From Isoetes taiwanensis (taxonomy: Eukaryota; Streptophyta; Lycopodiopsida; Isoetales; Isoetaceae), in assembly GCA_021234155.1 (NCBI GenBank), contig JAJEKV010000061.1:5202653-5266652 (forward strand): 64,000 nt of DNA, given 5' to 3'. Position numbers and translations under genes: made by a program. This document shows, one piece after another, positions 42,021 through 54,943 of the stretch; positions within the stretch are counted from its first letter, which is position 1, and each line of letters starts with the position of its first letter. The notes under the pieces are model-generated. The model worked only from the letters and a program-made list of their open reading frames with translations. It searched no databases and was not told the DNA's origin.

Positions 42021-45000
42021 ATGATATTGGAGATCTACTTTTACAAACCAATGCATGTGATCTTAGGCATAACAATAACCATATGATAATTGCAATAGCA
42101 TATAAAAGTAATAACTCTATGGTTGATATAAATCTTTGATGTTCTTGGAGCTCCTCATCCTCCTCTTAAACAACATTTAATATTTTACAAATTATCTCGC
42201 ATAATAATCTTCTACAATCCCATATTTTGCCAACCTAAAGAACCATGTCCGAGTGGGGCCTTCTTAGGCAAATGTCTAGCTAAGAGATGGGAGAGGAGGA
42301 CATCACTTAGAAGGATTCAATATGAGCTCAAAATTAAGGATGAGAAAGCTTTCAATGGTGCTACAAGGAAAATAGCATGTATTAATGTCATTGGGTCTCA
42401 ATAGGGTAGGGGCCTTTTAGCTTACTGGGTCTGCAAGTTTTTGTACAAAAATCTCAATTTGTTCCTGCATTTATCTATCTATTGTTTAAATTTGGTTTTT
42501 CCGACATTCCAAAAACTTTTTGGATTTTTTTTCCAGGTTACTTTGTCTAAGGTTCTGGGATTTTTTAACTCCGGAAATGTTTTCTGATCATCCAAAAATC
42601 GAAAATTTTAGAAAGGTATGATTTCTGAAGTTTTTCCTGCGATGTTTTGTTTTTGGAAATCTTTTGGTGCAAGCCCGAGCATGGAAGACACCTGTTTCCT
42701 AGCCTACAAGGACGTGAATCGTTGGTGGTTTCTCAACTTGGCCAAGATAGATAAGTTATTATTTGTTTATTGTTTATCCCAAAGAATTCTCTGCAGGCAG
42801 ATTTACGTGACTTCGTCCAGGTTAATGCTTTAATTTCTTTGCTCCTTTGCCAAGCATTCTACGAGTCTGTGCAGGAACAAAAACATCTAAGAAGGGTCAA
42901 AAGCGAAATGGAGAACATGCTTTAGGGCAAGTAATTCCTTTGCCTCAGATAGTTCCATTTTTTTGCCGTCTTTGCCTGCATCGGCCACCAGGTTTCCTTG
43001 GGGCTTAGATTGAAGTTTCAATTTTTTCCTTTCCAAAATGGGCAGATCGATTTGCCCCCTTTCGGTTTTCAGCATGCATGTATGATGATTGTGGGCAGGA
43101 CAATATTGGAATGTCATTTTTTTCCTGTGATTTCAAATCAGATCCCATATTATAGTGCATGGTTACAGGTGGCGATCTTGGTGTGTTTGGTGTTGGCAGT
43201 GCAACTTTGCTTCTGTACATTCGCTATGTTCCGGCCAGGGTCCGCTTGATATCTTTTATACTCTATTTTTTCGTCCACATGAGAGCAGCAGATGCCTTTT
43301 CGTCAGAACATCAATATTTGTATTTGTTACATGATCTTAACTAGCATAGGATATTATACTTCTGCTTTGCTTTGGGCTCAACCTAATCAGATAACGAAGT
43401 ATGTTCCCCTGTTTTTTCTCAGGTTCGGCATTAGTTTACAGTGATTGAAGCAGATAGTGGTAAGATCAAGTTCTTCTGCTCATCGACAAGCGATGGCTAC
43501 ATTCATATCAGGTAATATCTAATGTTTTGCGCTTCCATACATCTGAGTTAGAATAGATGAGACAAGCAACAGTCTCCAGAATATAGGTACTTTGTGCACC
43601 ATTTTTAATAGTGAAAACAGTTACATCCCAAGTATTTGGAAAACACGTGGATTTTTTCTCTTTGGGTAACTGTATAAATCCTTGGCTTCATTGCATTCCG
43701 CACAAATAACATTCCATTGCTTTCTCTGAGGCCACTTTCTTATATTTTTTGCTGTTTGTGTGAACAAAATTGCTTCATCTCTTTTTATCTCAGTTTCAGA
43801 TATGACTCTAAAGGGAAGCCCTTTAAATAAAGGCCTTTAGTATATTCGGCTGCATGATCAGTGTATAAAAAGCTTCCAAGACCTTGCTAATTTACACCTG
43901 TCCTGAGTGAATCATGGAGTGAGCTTCTCGACCCTTCTTTTCCCATTCATAAACTATTCCAGCAGGGATCTGTAGGCTATTCTATCAAGGAGATATATTT
44001 CCTCTGTTGTTTTTCATATTTATGGCATCTTTGGCTGGGCCTGTTTGGCTGGGCAGACAATTATTTTTTCTTTGTGTTTGGTAGGTGCAGAGAACAATGA
44101 TGGATCAAGTATTTTCAGCAGTTGTAGCTCATGTTTGCGAAATTCAAGGTTGTAGATTATGGAGATCCAGAGCCCTTCAATTGTAGATCTTCAACATAAT
44201 GTCAAGAACAGGTTGCACCTTCTCTTCATAACTAGAATGAAGGATCTCTAATAGAATACTAAAAAACATTTGATATAATCTATCTTCTTTTCCTCTGCCT
44301 ATTTGCATTGCCATGCACTCCGAAAAGCATTTGGTCTGGGCCAGTAAGTTACATCAATATGGATATGTGTGCATAACAATTGATGTCCAAAGACAATAAG
44401 TGGCGTAAAGAGGTGGCCTTATTTGCTTGCTGGAGTGCCAGTGAGTTGGATTTATTTACTTCCTGGCATTAATAGGAAGAAATATTTTGTGGAAACATAG
44501 AAGTATTTTGAAATTTATTATGTGTGCCAGGCATATGTCGTTTACTTTGATCCTAATTTGTAAACAAAGGTCTATTCATGTCTGTCTTGATAGTGATCTT
44601 TTGAGTATTATTAAGTGCATGGCCAAAGCTTTACTAATAGTAGAGATGGTATTTGATGCTTTTGTCTCGCAGAAAGTGACTAGAAGAATCAATGGCTTGC
44701 TTATTTACCCCAAGGTAGCATTGGATTCTAATTTGTAAGCAGTTTTCAGATTGTTTGAGCCAACAACTTTTGCTTGCATATCCATTCCCCCGCATGCTCT
44801 TCGTGCCTAATTACAATAGCAATCTTGAAATGTCATTTTCCATGTTAGGATTGAAGGCAGATAACCATCTCTAGAGCCGGTTCTTAGTCTTCCTTTGTTG
44901 TATAGTTAGTGCATCTGTAAATTGTAGAGAAAGGCCCATATCCTTTGCATGTGCAACTATGCACAAAAGCCCGATTTTCCATGGCAGTATAATGGAAAAA

Positions 45001-45074
45001 GATTATCGCAAGAAATGATAAGCGACAATTGCAAATAGGCCTTCAATTGTAGTTTTGAGGGCAAAAAATTTGTA
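42021..45074. other. Noncoding stretch
   Basis: Several short frames (for example 42618-42833 and 43005-43249) show no motif that I recognise. Possible splice sites exist but I could not build a gene. Confidence 0.4.
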
Positions 45075-46753
45075 TCTATAGTATTAAAGGGCCTTAGATC
45101 CCATTTGCATGTTAGCCTTCATCTTGCACCCGAGGGAAAAGATGTCAAGCCAAAAGATTGTCTACACTCCCTTTCTATATAAATAATGATATGCCTCCAT
45201 GAGATAACTTGCTCTTTGCTGCTATATTTTTTCAAATGACTTCCAAACATACTGTCAATTTTCTTTACTTTTCTTTTCAGATATACTTCCACATATACTT
45301 GCAGTTTTTTTTTCCTTTCCTACTGCTGTACTTTGTACTTGCTTTGCAGACATGCAAAACGTCATCATAATTAATATCTATATTGCGATGTCTTTATTGG
45401 AGATCAGCTTTCATGGAGCACAATTGAAGGAGTTAGAGCATCCCACTAGAGGATTAAACCTGAAGGCTCTGTTACCAGATTTAACAGAGGAAATCATTTG
45501 CCTCAACTTCCTTGAACTGTTTGAACCCGATACTATTTTTTCACATGAGTTGGACAATACACAACAGTATAGTCCGAGGTTTCTGCCCCAGAAAATGTTA
45601 TAATAAATTAAACCTGATGCATTGAGCTTCACTGTAACAAATCACATACAGTTTTAATCTCTCACTTTTTATAGGTTTCTCAATGAGGCATGCATGTTTT
45701 AATTCATTGTAGTAAGAATTTCTAATTGTAATAGATAGGACAAATTAAGACGGGCAGATATGTTCACAATAGATGGTTGGTGTAATTTCTAGCTTTTATG
45801 ACCAGTTGATTGTGTAGATCAATTTGTGTATTTAAGCATAGGAAGTAAACATAGCATTGTATGTAAAGCGAAATATTGTGATAATGTTGTTATTATACAC
45901 TAACCCTATTCACAATTTCATGTGTTAAGTGGCCTTTGCTGAGCTCCAGCGTTTTAGATTTCTTATATATAGTTTACTCTCTGGTATTGGAGTTTACTTT
46001 ATACCCATGCTTATCTAAAATTTTCATAGGGTGGGCCTAAGCTTCTGCTTTACTGTTTCTTTTTGGGAATTAGAAACTCCATGGCTCAATAGCATTTTCT
46101 TCTAAATCTAGGTTGGATAATGATTTAGAAGCTTATGGAATGGGAAGTGTTGGCGCTTAGTATAAGGTTGGATACTGCGTTAACAGCTTTTGGAACGGAA
46201 AGTGTTGGATCTTATAATGATCTAGAAGCTTGCAGAATGGAAGTGTTGGATCTTATTGTAGAGTTCTCTATATTGCATAAAGAAGGCACCTTGAAATAAG
46301 GTGATTAGGTTATAATTAAATTGTAGATGGTTTGCCAACCTTTTTGTTCATGCACAACTTATTGCTCACTAGCAAATAAGTATAAGATCTTGAAATATGG
46401 TCACTAGGTTATAAATGTTAGAAGGTCTGCAAATCTTTTTCTTCATTCACAACTTATTATTCACTTTAAGTGTGTGAAGGCTATGGCTTCAACATTTTGC
46501 AATAAGAAGAATGGAAACTAAGCATTACATGTTACTTTAAGTGTGTGATGGAATCATACATATATTCTACCTCATTCTTTCCATAGTTTAGAGGTGGAGC
46601 TCGAGCATGCTGACTTCACCCATCAAACATACCTAATACTCTACTACTATAATGACTATGCTTTCCTTTAAATTTAGCAAGGTCATGAATATCTATGGAT
46701 ACTTGCAATAAAATTGTATTTATGCCCGGCAACGCCGGGCACCCCATTACTAG
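45075..46753 (+). mobile_element. Candidate non-autonomous Helitron
   Basis: The 5' end TCTATAGTATTAAAGGGCC is preceded by A. The 3' end has a perfect 7-bp hairpin (GCCCGGC-AAC-GCCGGGC, 46724-46740), a 9-base spacer and CTAG at 46750-46753, followed by T. This is the arrangement of plant Helitrons (A|TC...CTRR|T) with no target duplication. The 1.68-kb interior has no helicase or Rep sequence, so it would be non-autonomous. The 3' end is stronger evidence than the 5' end, which was chosen by resemblance. Confidence 0.6.
45352..45603 (+). CDS. Short ORF inside the candidate Helitron
   Basis: The 83-residue frame begins after a CAG that could be a splice acceptor. It reads MSLLEISFHGAQLKELEHPT and later LEL-FEPDTIFSHELDN. 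Product unknown; it could be a captured exon. Confidence 0.2.
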   Translation: MQNVIIINIYIAMSLLEISFHGAQLKELEHPTRGLNLKALLPDLTEEIICLNFLELFEPDTIFSHELDNTQQYSPRFLPQKML

Positions 46754-47096
46754 TTTAAGATTATTATGGGAAATTTGAGATAGTGCACAATAAGTTAAAA
46801 TTCGTTGTTTTGAATTCTTTAGGATTTCGTAAATTCTCGGAGCTTTAATGGGGACAGGATACGAAAGGCGTGTGTGAAGGAGGGCCCAGTTGTGTTGCAA
46901 CATGACCCTAGCAAATGTAGCTTTATACAAGAGAATATTTAAATAGTTGTAAAAATACCTATGTGCAACTTCCCCTTCTAAAAAAATCAACCTTGCAAGA
47001 AAAGGAAACGAAAACTATCAAAGTACCCATGAAAATTTTGATAATTTGCCATATTGCAACCTTGCAAAAAAGGAGGAAAAACGGCCATGTATATGG

Positions 47097-47517
47097 GGTG
47101 AAGATAAAGTTACCCCGGTTTTGGTGATTCTGCGGTAGAGATATCCCTTCCAGCAGAATCACCACAAAAAAATTCCGTCCCGCCGAATCACTCGCCCAAA
47201 CTGCGCAGCTGCGCATTTTGAAAGCAATTTTTTGCCTTTTTAAAACTGGCTGAATCCAGAGGCACTCTATCTGATTTTTGAGTTTGCGTGATGACCACCT
47301 CTAATTCGTCTCATTCCAACCCTTATAGAAGTGATTCGAATCGATTTGGAGCTCGATCGTCCGATTCAAGCTCAAAGATCTGAGCAAAAAAATGGTTAAG
47401 GGGCAGACGCAATCAGCGTGACTACGCAGTTACTGCGCGATTTTGGTGATTCCACCAGAAGGGATATCTTTGCCGCAGAATCACCAAAACCGGGGTAACT
47501 TTATCTCCACCCATGTG
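47097..47517. mobile_element. MITE with ~65-bp terminal inverted repeats
   Basis: GGGTGAAGATAAAGTTACCC...GATTCTGCGG...GATATCCCTTC at the left is mirrored at the right end, which reads GGTAACTTTATCTCCACCC at its close. The flanks ATGTATATG and ATGTGTATA are similar but not an exact duplication. The element ends about 215 bp upstream of the PPR start codon. Confidence 0.65.
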
Positions 47518-47731
47518 TATAATGTGTATATATGTACACAAATGGGCAAATCAAATTCATAGTTTATGGCAGGCTATACGTATTTTGGAACACCATCTAT
47601 CTTAGCCCTACCGAGGGTAAAATCACGTGTTGAGTTTTTATTATGTTAAGGTAGAAAGAAATTGCATTTTTAGGGTTTTGTTTATCTGCTTACTTCACAC
47701 GATTTAAGCATAGCTTCGTTGGCTTTGAATC

Positions 47732-49851
47732 ATGTTGCAAAGAAGAAAGCTCTGTACCATTTACATATCCAGGTTCTCTTTTTCGGTTTCCTGATAAGCA
47801 CCTAATTGCATTACTTGTATTTTTAACATTTCTGGTGTTTTCCAGGTCCAAGGCTAACTCAGTGTATGGACGAATATTTTCTCCAGACTTTGCAGATGGC
47901 ATTCTATTTTCCCAAGGTTCTTGTTGTCCAAAGAACATGGCAAATAGGTATCGGTTTTGTCATGGATTCCATGGTTTCCTAGGGGCTCCCTTGAAAAAGT
48001 TTAGGATTGGAATGGATTTGCCAGTATGGGGATTGCTTGATACAAAATTTTCAATCCAAGTATCAAGATTGGCAACAAAACATGCACCCAGGTTCAGGTC
48101 TCCAGAGAGAATGACCCGCGATTATTGGGATGAGACTGATGATGAGGGGCAGCAGATTAAAGAGGAATGGGTTGAAGCTGAAGACAGAGAACCACTAGAC
48201 AAGACAAGGTCAGCCAAGGTCTGTTATTCTGAGTCTACGCTTTGTCTATTGAGGAGGTTGGATGAAAGGGAACGTGGAGACAAAATTCTTGATGTTGTCA
48301 ACGAGTGGATTGCAGAGGGAAACCAAAGTTCCAAGGAATCTTACGTCTGTGCAATTGCTAGACTTAAAGAATTATCTAGGTGGCATGATGCCCTTCAGGT
48401 ATTCACTTTCTTGCAGAACTTTATTCCTCATGCATTTGCTTTTGTGTATGTCTGTATGTTAATTATATTGTCTTTTAACAGACGCATTGAAAATTGCTGT
48501 TCTTTTGTCATATGAATACCTAGATGTAAATTACTAAAGCACCATGCTGTTTACATGTTTTCTGATAATTTTTGTTTCCAATGTTAACATGTAGCTATCA
48601 GAGTGGATGATGAATGAGCATCCATCTGAAGTTGATCTCGCAGACTACATTCTGCGCCTGGATTTGACAGCAAAAGTGCGGACAACAACTGAAGCAGAGA
48701 AGTTTTTTTATTTTAATTTTCCTGCAGAATATCGGAAAACAGATATTGCACATGTCACTCTCATGGAAAATTATCTCCTAAAAAATTGTATGCATAAAGC
48801 AACTGGATTAATGAAAAGAATGCGCAAGCAGGGGCTTTTTGTTTCACCAGTTGTTTTTAACAAGATGCTTGTATTGTGCCAACGCAAAGGCAAGGAGGAC
48901 AGGATTCCTATTTTTCTTCAGCAGATGCAAGAGGCTGGTGTTTCGCCAGACATTGAAACGTACAACATCTTACTTGATATTAAAAGCAGGAAAGGAAATG
49001 TTGATGCAATGGATATGATTTATAGAAAACTTCAGAAGGAGAACAAACTCACACCTAATTCACAGACTTACTGCATACTTGCTGCCGGCTATATATCTGT
49101 TGGTCTGGTTTATAAGGCAGAGGCCGTGCTAAAGGCCATAGAAAATGATGAACAATTTATTAAAACTCGAGATGCTCATGATCGGATGATTCAACTCTAT
49201 GCAGATCTTGGCAAAGTGAAAGATGTAGAACATGTATGGCAGGTTTCTAGATCATTTCCCAATGTCCCAAGTGAAAGTTATGTCAATGTAATGGCTGCAT
49301 TTGGAAAGTTGGGTGAAATTCAGAAAGCAGAATCAGTTCTTAAGGAGCTGGAAATTTCTGGAGAGGTGTTTAGAGAGGAATATGATGGGCTTCTCAGCGT
49401 ATATGCAGCACATGGCCTTACAGATGAGGCTGAAAAGCTTATGCAGGAAATGGTTGGAAAGGACTGTAAGCCAAGAAGCAGGAGTTATCAACACCTGATA
49501 TTCTGCTATAAAAATGCAGGTATGTTTGACAAGGCTGTTGAAGTCCTGAAAAGACTCCTCTCAAATACAGGACCAGGGAACTCGAGACCAACATTTGATT
49601 CAGTTCTTTTGATCCTTAATGTATATGCTGACCGGGCAGACGTGATAAATGCCGAGGCGCTTATTCAAGATATAAAGAGAGAAGGATACACAAGGAAAAT
49701 AGAAGCATACAATGTCCTCCTTAGAACATATCTCAATGCTGGAAAGCATGCCTACCGCTTTGTCCAGAGAATGGCTGCTGATAGGGCCATACCAAATGCT
49801 GAAACAAATAGGTTATTGGATGAAATGAAATTGAAGATTGCACCACTATAA
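47732..49851 (+). CDS. P-class pentatricopeptide repeat protein (PPR596-like), mitochondrial
   Basis: Three exons, 47732-47772, 47846-48398 and 48595-49851, keep frame (41 + 553 + 1257 bases) and encode 616 residues. The start MLQRRKLCTIYIS is basic and fits a mitochondrial presequence. After a variable region come RWHDALQ/LSEWM across the second junction and about ten P-type repeats, for example VVFNKMLVLCQRKGK, ETYNILLDIKSRKGN, SYVNVMAAFGKLGEI, EEYDGLLSVYAAHGL and AYNVLLRTYLNAGK. No E or DYW editing domain follows. The RW--AL--SEWM entry motif and layout resemble the PPR596/At1g80270 group, which acts on organellar RNA. The gene looks intact. A MITE lies just upstream. Confidence 0.85.
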
Positions 49852-50149
49852 ATGATTAGCTGCCTATTGATCAATGACACAGTCCTTACCACCATAGATA
49901 CTTTATCGAAGTGGTTCAATTATAAGTTTGATACCACATACCTAGGGAACAAAGCCATGCTAGGGAAAAAAAACAGACCAAATATTTACACAAACCTAAT
50001 AATGAGATCCTAACCTTACACCACAATCATCCCTATGGAATAGTCGGATGGAACGCTTTCCTCTAAAAGCTGATCTAAGAAATGAAGGAGTGTTTATGGG
50101 ACAATTTCAATTAAACTAAAATTCCAAGATTGTTTGAGATTACGTGATG

Positions 50150-50237
50150 AATTGATTTTAATAGGGGTTGACAAATCTCAAAGCGGCCACGTCAATTGAT
50201 TTTAATAGGGGTTGACAAATCTCAAAGCGGCCACGTC
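50150..50237. repeat. 44-bp tandem repeat, two units
   Basis: AATTGATTTTAATAGGGG...CGGCCACGTC is exactly duplicated (50150-50193 and 50194-50237). Decayed partial copies follow to about 50335. Confidence 0.85.
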
Positions 50238-50366
50238 ATCTGCAATCAGACCCTAACTTCTTTAGTGGGGTTGACAAATCTCAAAGCCATTTGCAATCAA
50301 ACCCTAACTCCTTTAGTGGGGTTGATAAACCTCAAAGCAAAATCTCACAATCTGCATTACGATAAC

Positions 50367-50464
50367 ATCTAGAAAATCAAGAAATATGGTCAATCTGGAG
50401 TATGCAAAAATTATTATCTAGAAAATCAAGAAATATGGTCAATCTGGAGTATGCAAAAATTATT
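50367..50464. repeat. 49-bp tandem repeat, two units
   Basis: ATCTAGAAAATCAAGAAATA...GCAAAAATTATT is exactly duplicated at 50367 and 50416. Confidence 0.85.
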
Positions 50465-50518
50465 CAGAGATCGTTTTGATGTAAAAGAGTCTTATTTCTA
50501 GTTTCAAGCATGTAATTT

Positions 50519-51873
50519 TTTTTTTTTTTCGAAGGACGACAGATTGTATTAAAATATTATAATGGAGACAGGTACATCAGCAAAGGCGCGAACAAAAGCT
50601 CAAAGGATGCTCATAACCCATTGAATGTAACAACCCACCTATACATAAGTAAGGACTTGCAGGTAAACCTTAGTTTTTTTTTTGTTGGTAGGCAAGCTTT
50701 TTTTCATTTTCTATTGATAGTAAAACCAAGGTACACGACCTTATTGGAGTAGGCTCCACAATAGGCCACATAGAAAATATTTAAGTACAATGGTCTACCA
50801 GATATTCATCGGTAGCTCATTAGTCCAAGACTAAAAATCCAAGGACAAAGTATCATCCTTTTCAGCTGGAAAAAATGCAGAGATTATCACCTTAGAAATT
50901 ATGTGCCCCACGAGCATCAAGAATATCTAGGCCCTTGAAGATATAAAATCTTAGTAACTAACTCGAAGCCAAATGAAATGCAGGCCTTGCATTTTGGTCC
51001 AAGCCCTGGGATAGACAGCAAAAAGCACCTATTGACTTGTGGGTGTCACTTGGAAGAGAGATAGAAGCTATGACCAGGTTGACTGAGTGTGAGCACAGAA
51101 GAGGAAACAATGCTCAATGGTCTTGACTTGCCACTTGCACAAAGGACACAGTTGAGATATACGGTAAACAAACAATTAACCCAACGACATTTGTGAAGAA
51201 TTTGCTACCAAAGTACAACCACCTTTGGGTGCAACAAACTATCCCAAGCCTAGCTTCACATATGCCGCCAGTCATGAGGAGGGATCTGAAGGTGCCAGTG
51301 TGCAGAAGGTGGAAGGATATCAACATCGAGCAACACATACATCGATTTCACCACATGCTGCTCCATAACTCGATTGCTAACAAGCCAAATATGCACATCC
51401 ACAGGCAACAACGTGTGGTAATGTAGCAGCAATATTTTGCCAAATGGCCCTGTCCCATCGAGGTAACAAGAACTTAGTCTGAAAGGACTCCTATGTTAAT
51501 AAGTGGCCAAACGCATACCAAGCCTCAAACCATCTGAATTCCTGCAAGCTTCCACTGTCGCTGAGTCAAAGGATGCACAATAGCATAAAGTGGAAGCTGA
51601 TTCTCTAGAGGAATCCACCAACAAAGAGTTTTCGAATAAAGTACTAACTCGATACCAAGACTCCAACAACCCCCTCAAAAAAGGAGAAGCATTAGGAAAG
51701 GGATGTAGCAAAAAAAGGAGGCTCCAGAGCAAGAGAGGTTTAAGTACGGCCTTATCAAAAGGCACACAATATGCTTGGCTTGCTTGATTAACCTTAGCCT
51801 AGGCGAGGCAAGAAAACCTGTGAAAATTCTCCATAAAAACTTAGAGATCAGAACCTAACTTTGTAAGAAGAAT
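50519..51873 (-). mobile_element. 5'-truncated LINE, same family as 18098-19795
   Basis: The poly(A) tail is the T-run ending at 50529. The sequence after it, CGAAGGACGACAGATT, matches the first LINE's GAAGGACGTCAGACTT. Minus-strand frames 51765-51496 and 51338-51114 match the linker and zinc region of that LINE (for example PFPNASPFLRGLLESWY versus PYHNASPFLKGLLDSRH). A 12-bp target duplication, AGCATGTAATTT, lies at 50507-50518 and 51874-51885. A second T-run near 50680 could mark another small insertion. Confidence 0.8.
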
Positions 51874-51885
51874 AGCATGTAATTT

Positions 51886-52945
51886 GGCACAAATAGGAGG
51901 TAGATGCCGTATATAGGATATTACTTCAGCTACTAATAAAGGTGTAAGGGATCATACTTTAGAATTTGTTCCGCCTCCTAAAGGTATGTGTATATATTAA
52001 GCATCTGAATATTGTTATTAACAGAGACAGAGAAATTGATGCTTGTTAGCTAGATCTTATATTTGGAAGCAACAAAAGAGAGATCTATAATAGTGGACTT
52101 CCAAACCTCCATATTTTTTGTACATTTATTTAAGTGTAAATAAGTCGTTGCTTATGCAAAGAATCAGTTGGAAGTGCTGGTTCTCGTTCAATTGACATTA
52201 TTGAATAATATATGTACTTTAGCCATTTGGATGAACCACGGAGCTCTGCACCTAAAAGGCCCATATTTCTATGAGACAACAATTAGTAGAGACACATCAT
52301 CTATGTTAACATAACGAACAACTTTCGCATCATCTTCGAAAGATAGTGAGGCCAACCCAATGTAACTAATGAAACCTAAAAATAACCCAGTATATGTGAG
52401 TGGTAGAAACTAAAAAAAGATGATGCATCACATCATAAATATCTTGTTCTTGCCTCCTTTTGTATTTGGTCATCTTCTCATAGGGTGCTTAAATTTCCTG
52501 TTTGCACTTGCTTCATATTGTCTTATACACATGAACAACAAATTAATCAATACAGTGCAACATGTTAGCTTGGTAAGTTTCAGACATTTTTATTCATTCT
52601 CAATACTTTATTGAATCAACATTTTATCAAATTTTAAAAAATAGCATTAGAATGTATCCCAACAGCATCTTTTATTTGTCATGCTTGCAATCTTTCTTCA
52701 TGAACTTTTGTGTATGAAAAATGCCCTTATGCCATAGATATTTCTTGATCGACAACATCTATTCATATTTAACAAATTGCCCTAAAATAACATATTAGCA
52801 ACAAAGAAAGTAGCGATTGCAATTGCAATTGGCCATGTTCGACGTGGAATCAAAATGAAATATGCTAAAGCGCTTGGCATTCACCAAAGAAATATCAAGA
52901 TCGCTAAGAGACATAGAGAAGCAACAATGGGAAATAGGAAGGAAG
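51886..52945. other. Noncoding stretch
   Basis: No gene or repeat was recognised between the LINE TSD and the 3' end of LINE-A. Confidence 0.4.
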
Positions 52946-53330
52946 TATATTTTAACGTCCACGGAGGCCAACTGGCCTATGAGATGGTTATAGACATACA
53001 ATATATCGGATAGTATCCAAACACAAAAGAAAACCACAGAAGCCCTGTACAATGTGTCTCTACCACTGGGACGAAAAAACCCCCCATGTGGGAGGAAAAA
53101 CCCTTGTAGTAGGCATTCAAAGTCCCTATCTGGGCACTCAAATTCCCTATGCTGTGAGGGACTCTCTGACGGTGGAGACTTGCAGAATGTAGGATGCGAG
53201 ACGTGCAACCATTGGCGAAGCCAGCAGTTGATGAATTGCTATCTCAGAGCATCTGAGATCGGCATGAGCTGCTCGGATGTGTGCATATGCCGGACACTCC
53301 TGTAGAGCATGGTGTTCATCTTCTACTATC

Positions 53331-53978
53331 CCATCGATCCGAGACATCGGATCGCCATTCTAGAATGGGACGAGCATGCATGTTTTGCATGCATGCGGGC
53401 GGCGCATGCCCGTTCTGGTTGGGAGTTCGCTATTTTAGGCGCGTTTCTGCTTCGACTTCTCATCGGCGCTTCCTCTTCTCTCTCAGCAGTTACTTATTCT
53501 CTTTGAACCCACCCTCCCCCCTTCTTTGTTATTGTATTTTTATCGCGTGGCACGCGCGTAATCAGCCCCTCCACTTTGGGAGGTTTGTTTTGTCTTGTTG
53601 TTTTGTTGGTGATGTGCAGGTACAGGTTAGCAAGCGACATATGTTTCGACTTTTCCATTCGTGGGTTTTGGGAGCGATTTTTATGCCTTACGTTTGTCCA
53701 AGCCCCTTGCCGAAGGCTTATCACTAGGGTTTTTCCTCGAAAACCCGAAAGGGCGGGGTTTTTTAATCCCGGTGATAAGCTTTCGGCAGGTACACTAGCC
53801 CAGTCTCTATTAGCATTGTATTTTGTTGGGGTCCAAATGATATAATTGGATTTTCCCTTTAATTTTTATGGGTAGTTCGCATGTGTGCGGCTACCCACTA
53901 TCCACCATTGTAGAAAATCTGCTGAGATGAATGAGAAGCAAGTCTAAGGGCGGTTTGTTGGTTTCATGCGAGTCCCAT
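53331..53978. mobile_element. 648-bp insertion in LINE-A with 10-bp TSD
   Basis: TTCTACTATC is repeated at 53321-53330 and 53979-53988. Deleting the insert plus one copy joins CHMQIVE to DEHHALQEC in frame. The insert lacks clear inverted ends and a poly(A) tail. It holds a 17-bp stem (53709-53725 with 53778-53794) enclosing AAAACCCGAAAGGGCGGGG, a hairpin related to the LINE 3' hairpin. Superfamily unassigned; a SINE-like or Mutator-like element is possible. Confidence 0.7.
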
Positions 53979-54943
53979 TCTACTATCTGCATGTGACAGC
54001 ACTGGCATAATCTCTCATGCCAGGGGATTCCCTGCCCTCCATCTGTACCCCAATGGCCTGTCTCAATTCTAATCTGTTGATAGTCTATGGACCATCTTGC
54101 GAACCATCCCCTACAATGCTCCTGCCACACTCTCTTCAGACGTTGCGGCTCTTGTGCCAATAACAGAGCCGGGGAGGGAGACATTGTGCATCCATTCTGT
54201 CAACCTTATGGAAATACGCAAGGTGCCTGCGCATAGCAAAATGCTGCAGGGACCAAAAGCCAGTCCATAAGCCACCGTGTCCTTGACGCCTAGGCTGTAT
54301 GTCAGAAAAGCCTTCTGTAGCCTCTCTAGCTTATCCCAAGTGCCCTTGCTAATCGCTGGCCCCCAGACCCCTACCCCATACAGCAATATGGGTTCAATGA
54401 GTGCTCGGAACAGGTGTGCTTTGCGTGCCCAATCGCAGAGATCTATTCTGTAACAGCTATTCTGCATTGCATACAGGGCTTTCCATCCCGCGCTGACCCT
54501 TCTTTCTACACAGTCATCCCATAGCATGTTAGCAGAAAAATCGATTCCCAGATACTTAAAGGTCCTTACAACTTCCATCCTTTGTCCTCTGTAATAGAAG
54601 TCTGGGATATCATGCTGCGCAGACAGGATTGGCAATAGCTTGGTTTTCTTCTGGTTGACGGTTATTCCTGCTATGTCACAGAATCGACTGAGAGCATCCA
54701 AATGTTCCTGCATACTCCTAGCTGTATGGGACAATAAGCCCAGATCGTCTGCATAGAGCAACTGTTTTATTGTATATGCCTCTGGCAACTGCGAGCCACC
54801 ACCTCCATGTTCTTGCATCCAGGTCTCCAACTTGTCAATATAGAGTCCAAAAAGCGTTGGAGATAACGGACATCCCTGGTTAACACCTATGGTGCTGTTC
54901 AACCGGTGATCTGACGCAGGCAAAGTGGCATATATTCCGTCAT

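Noticed and set aside
53281-53727. 148-residue plus ORF with Cys-rich hydrophobic composition
   Set aside because: It spans the junction between LINE-A and the 648-bp insert, so it is a chance frame.
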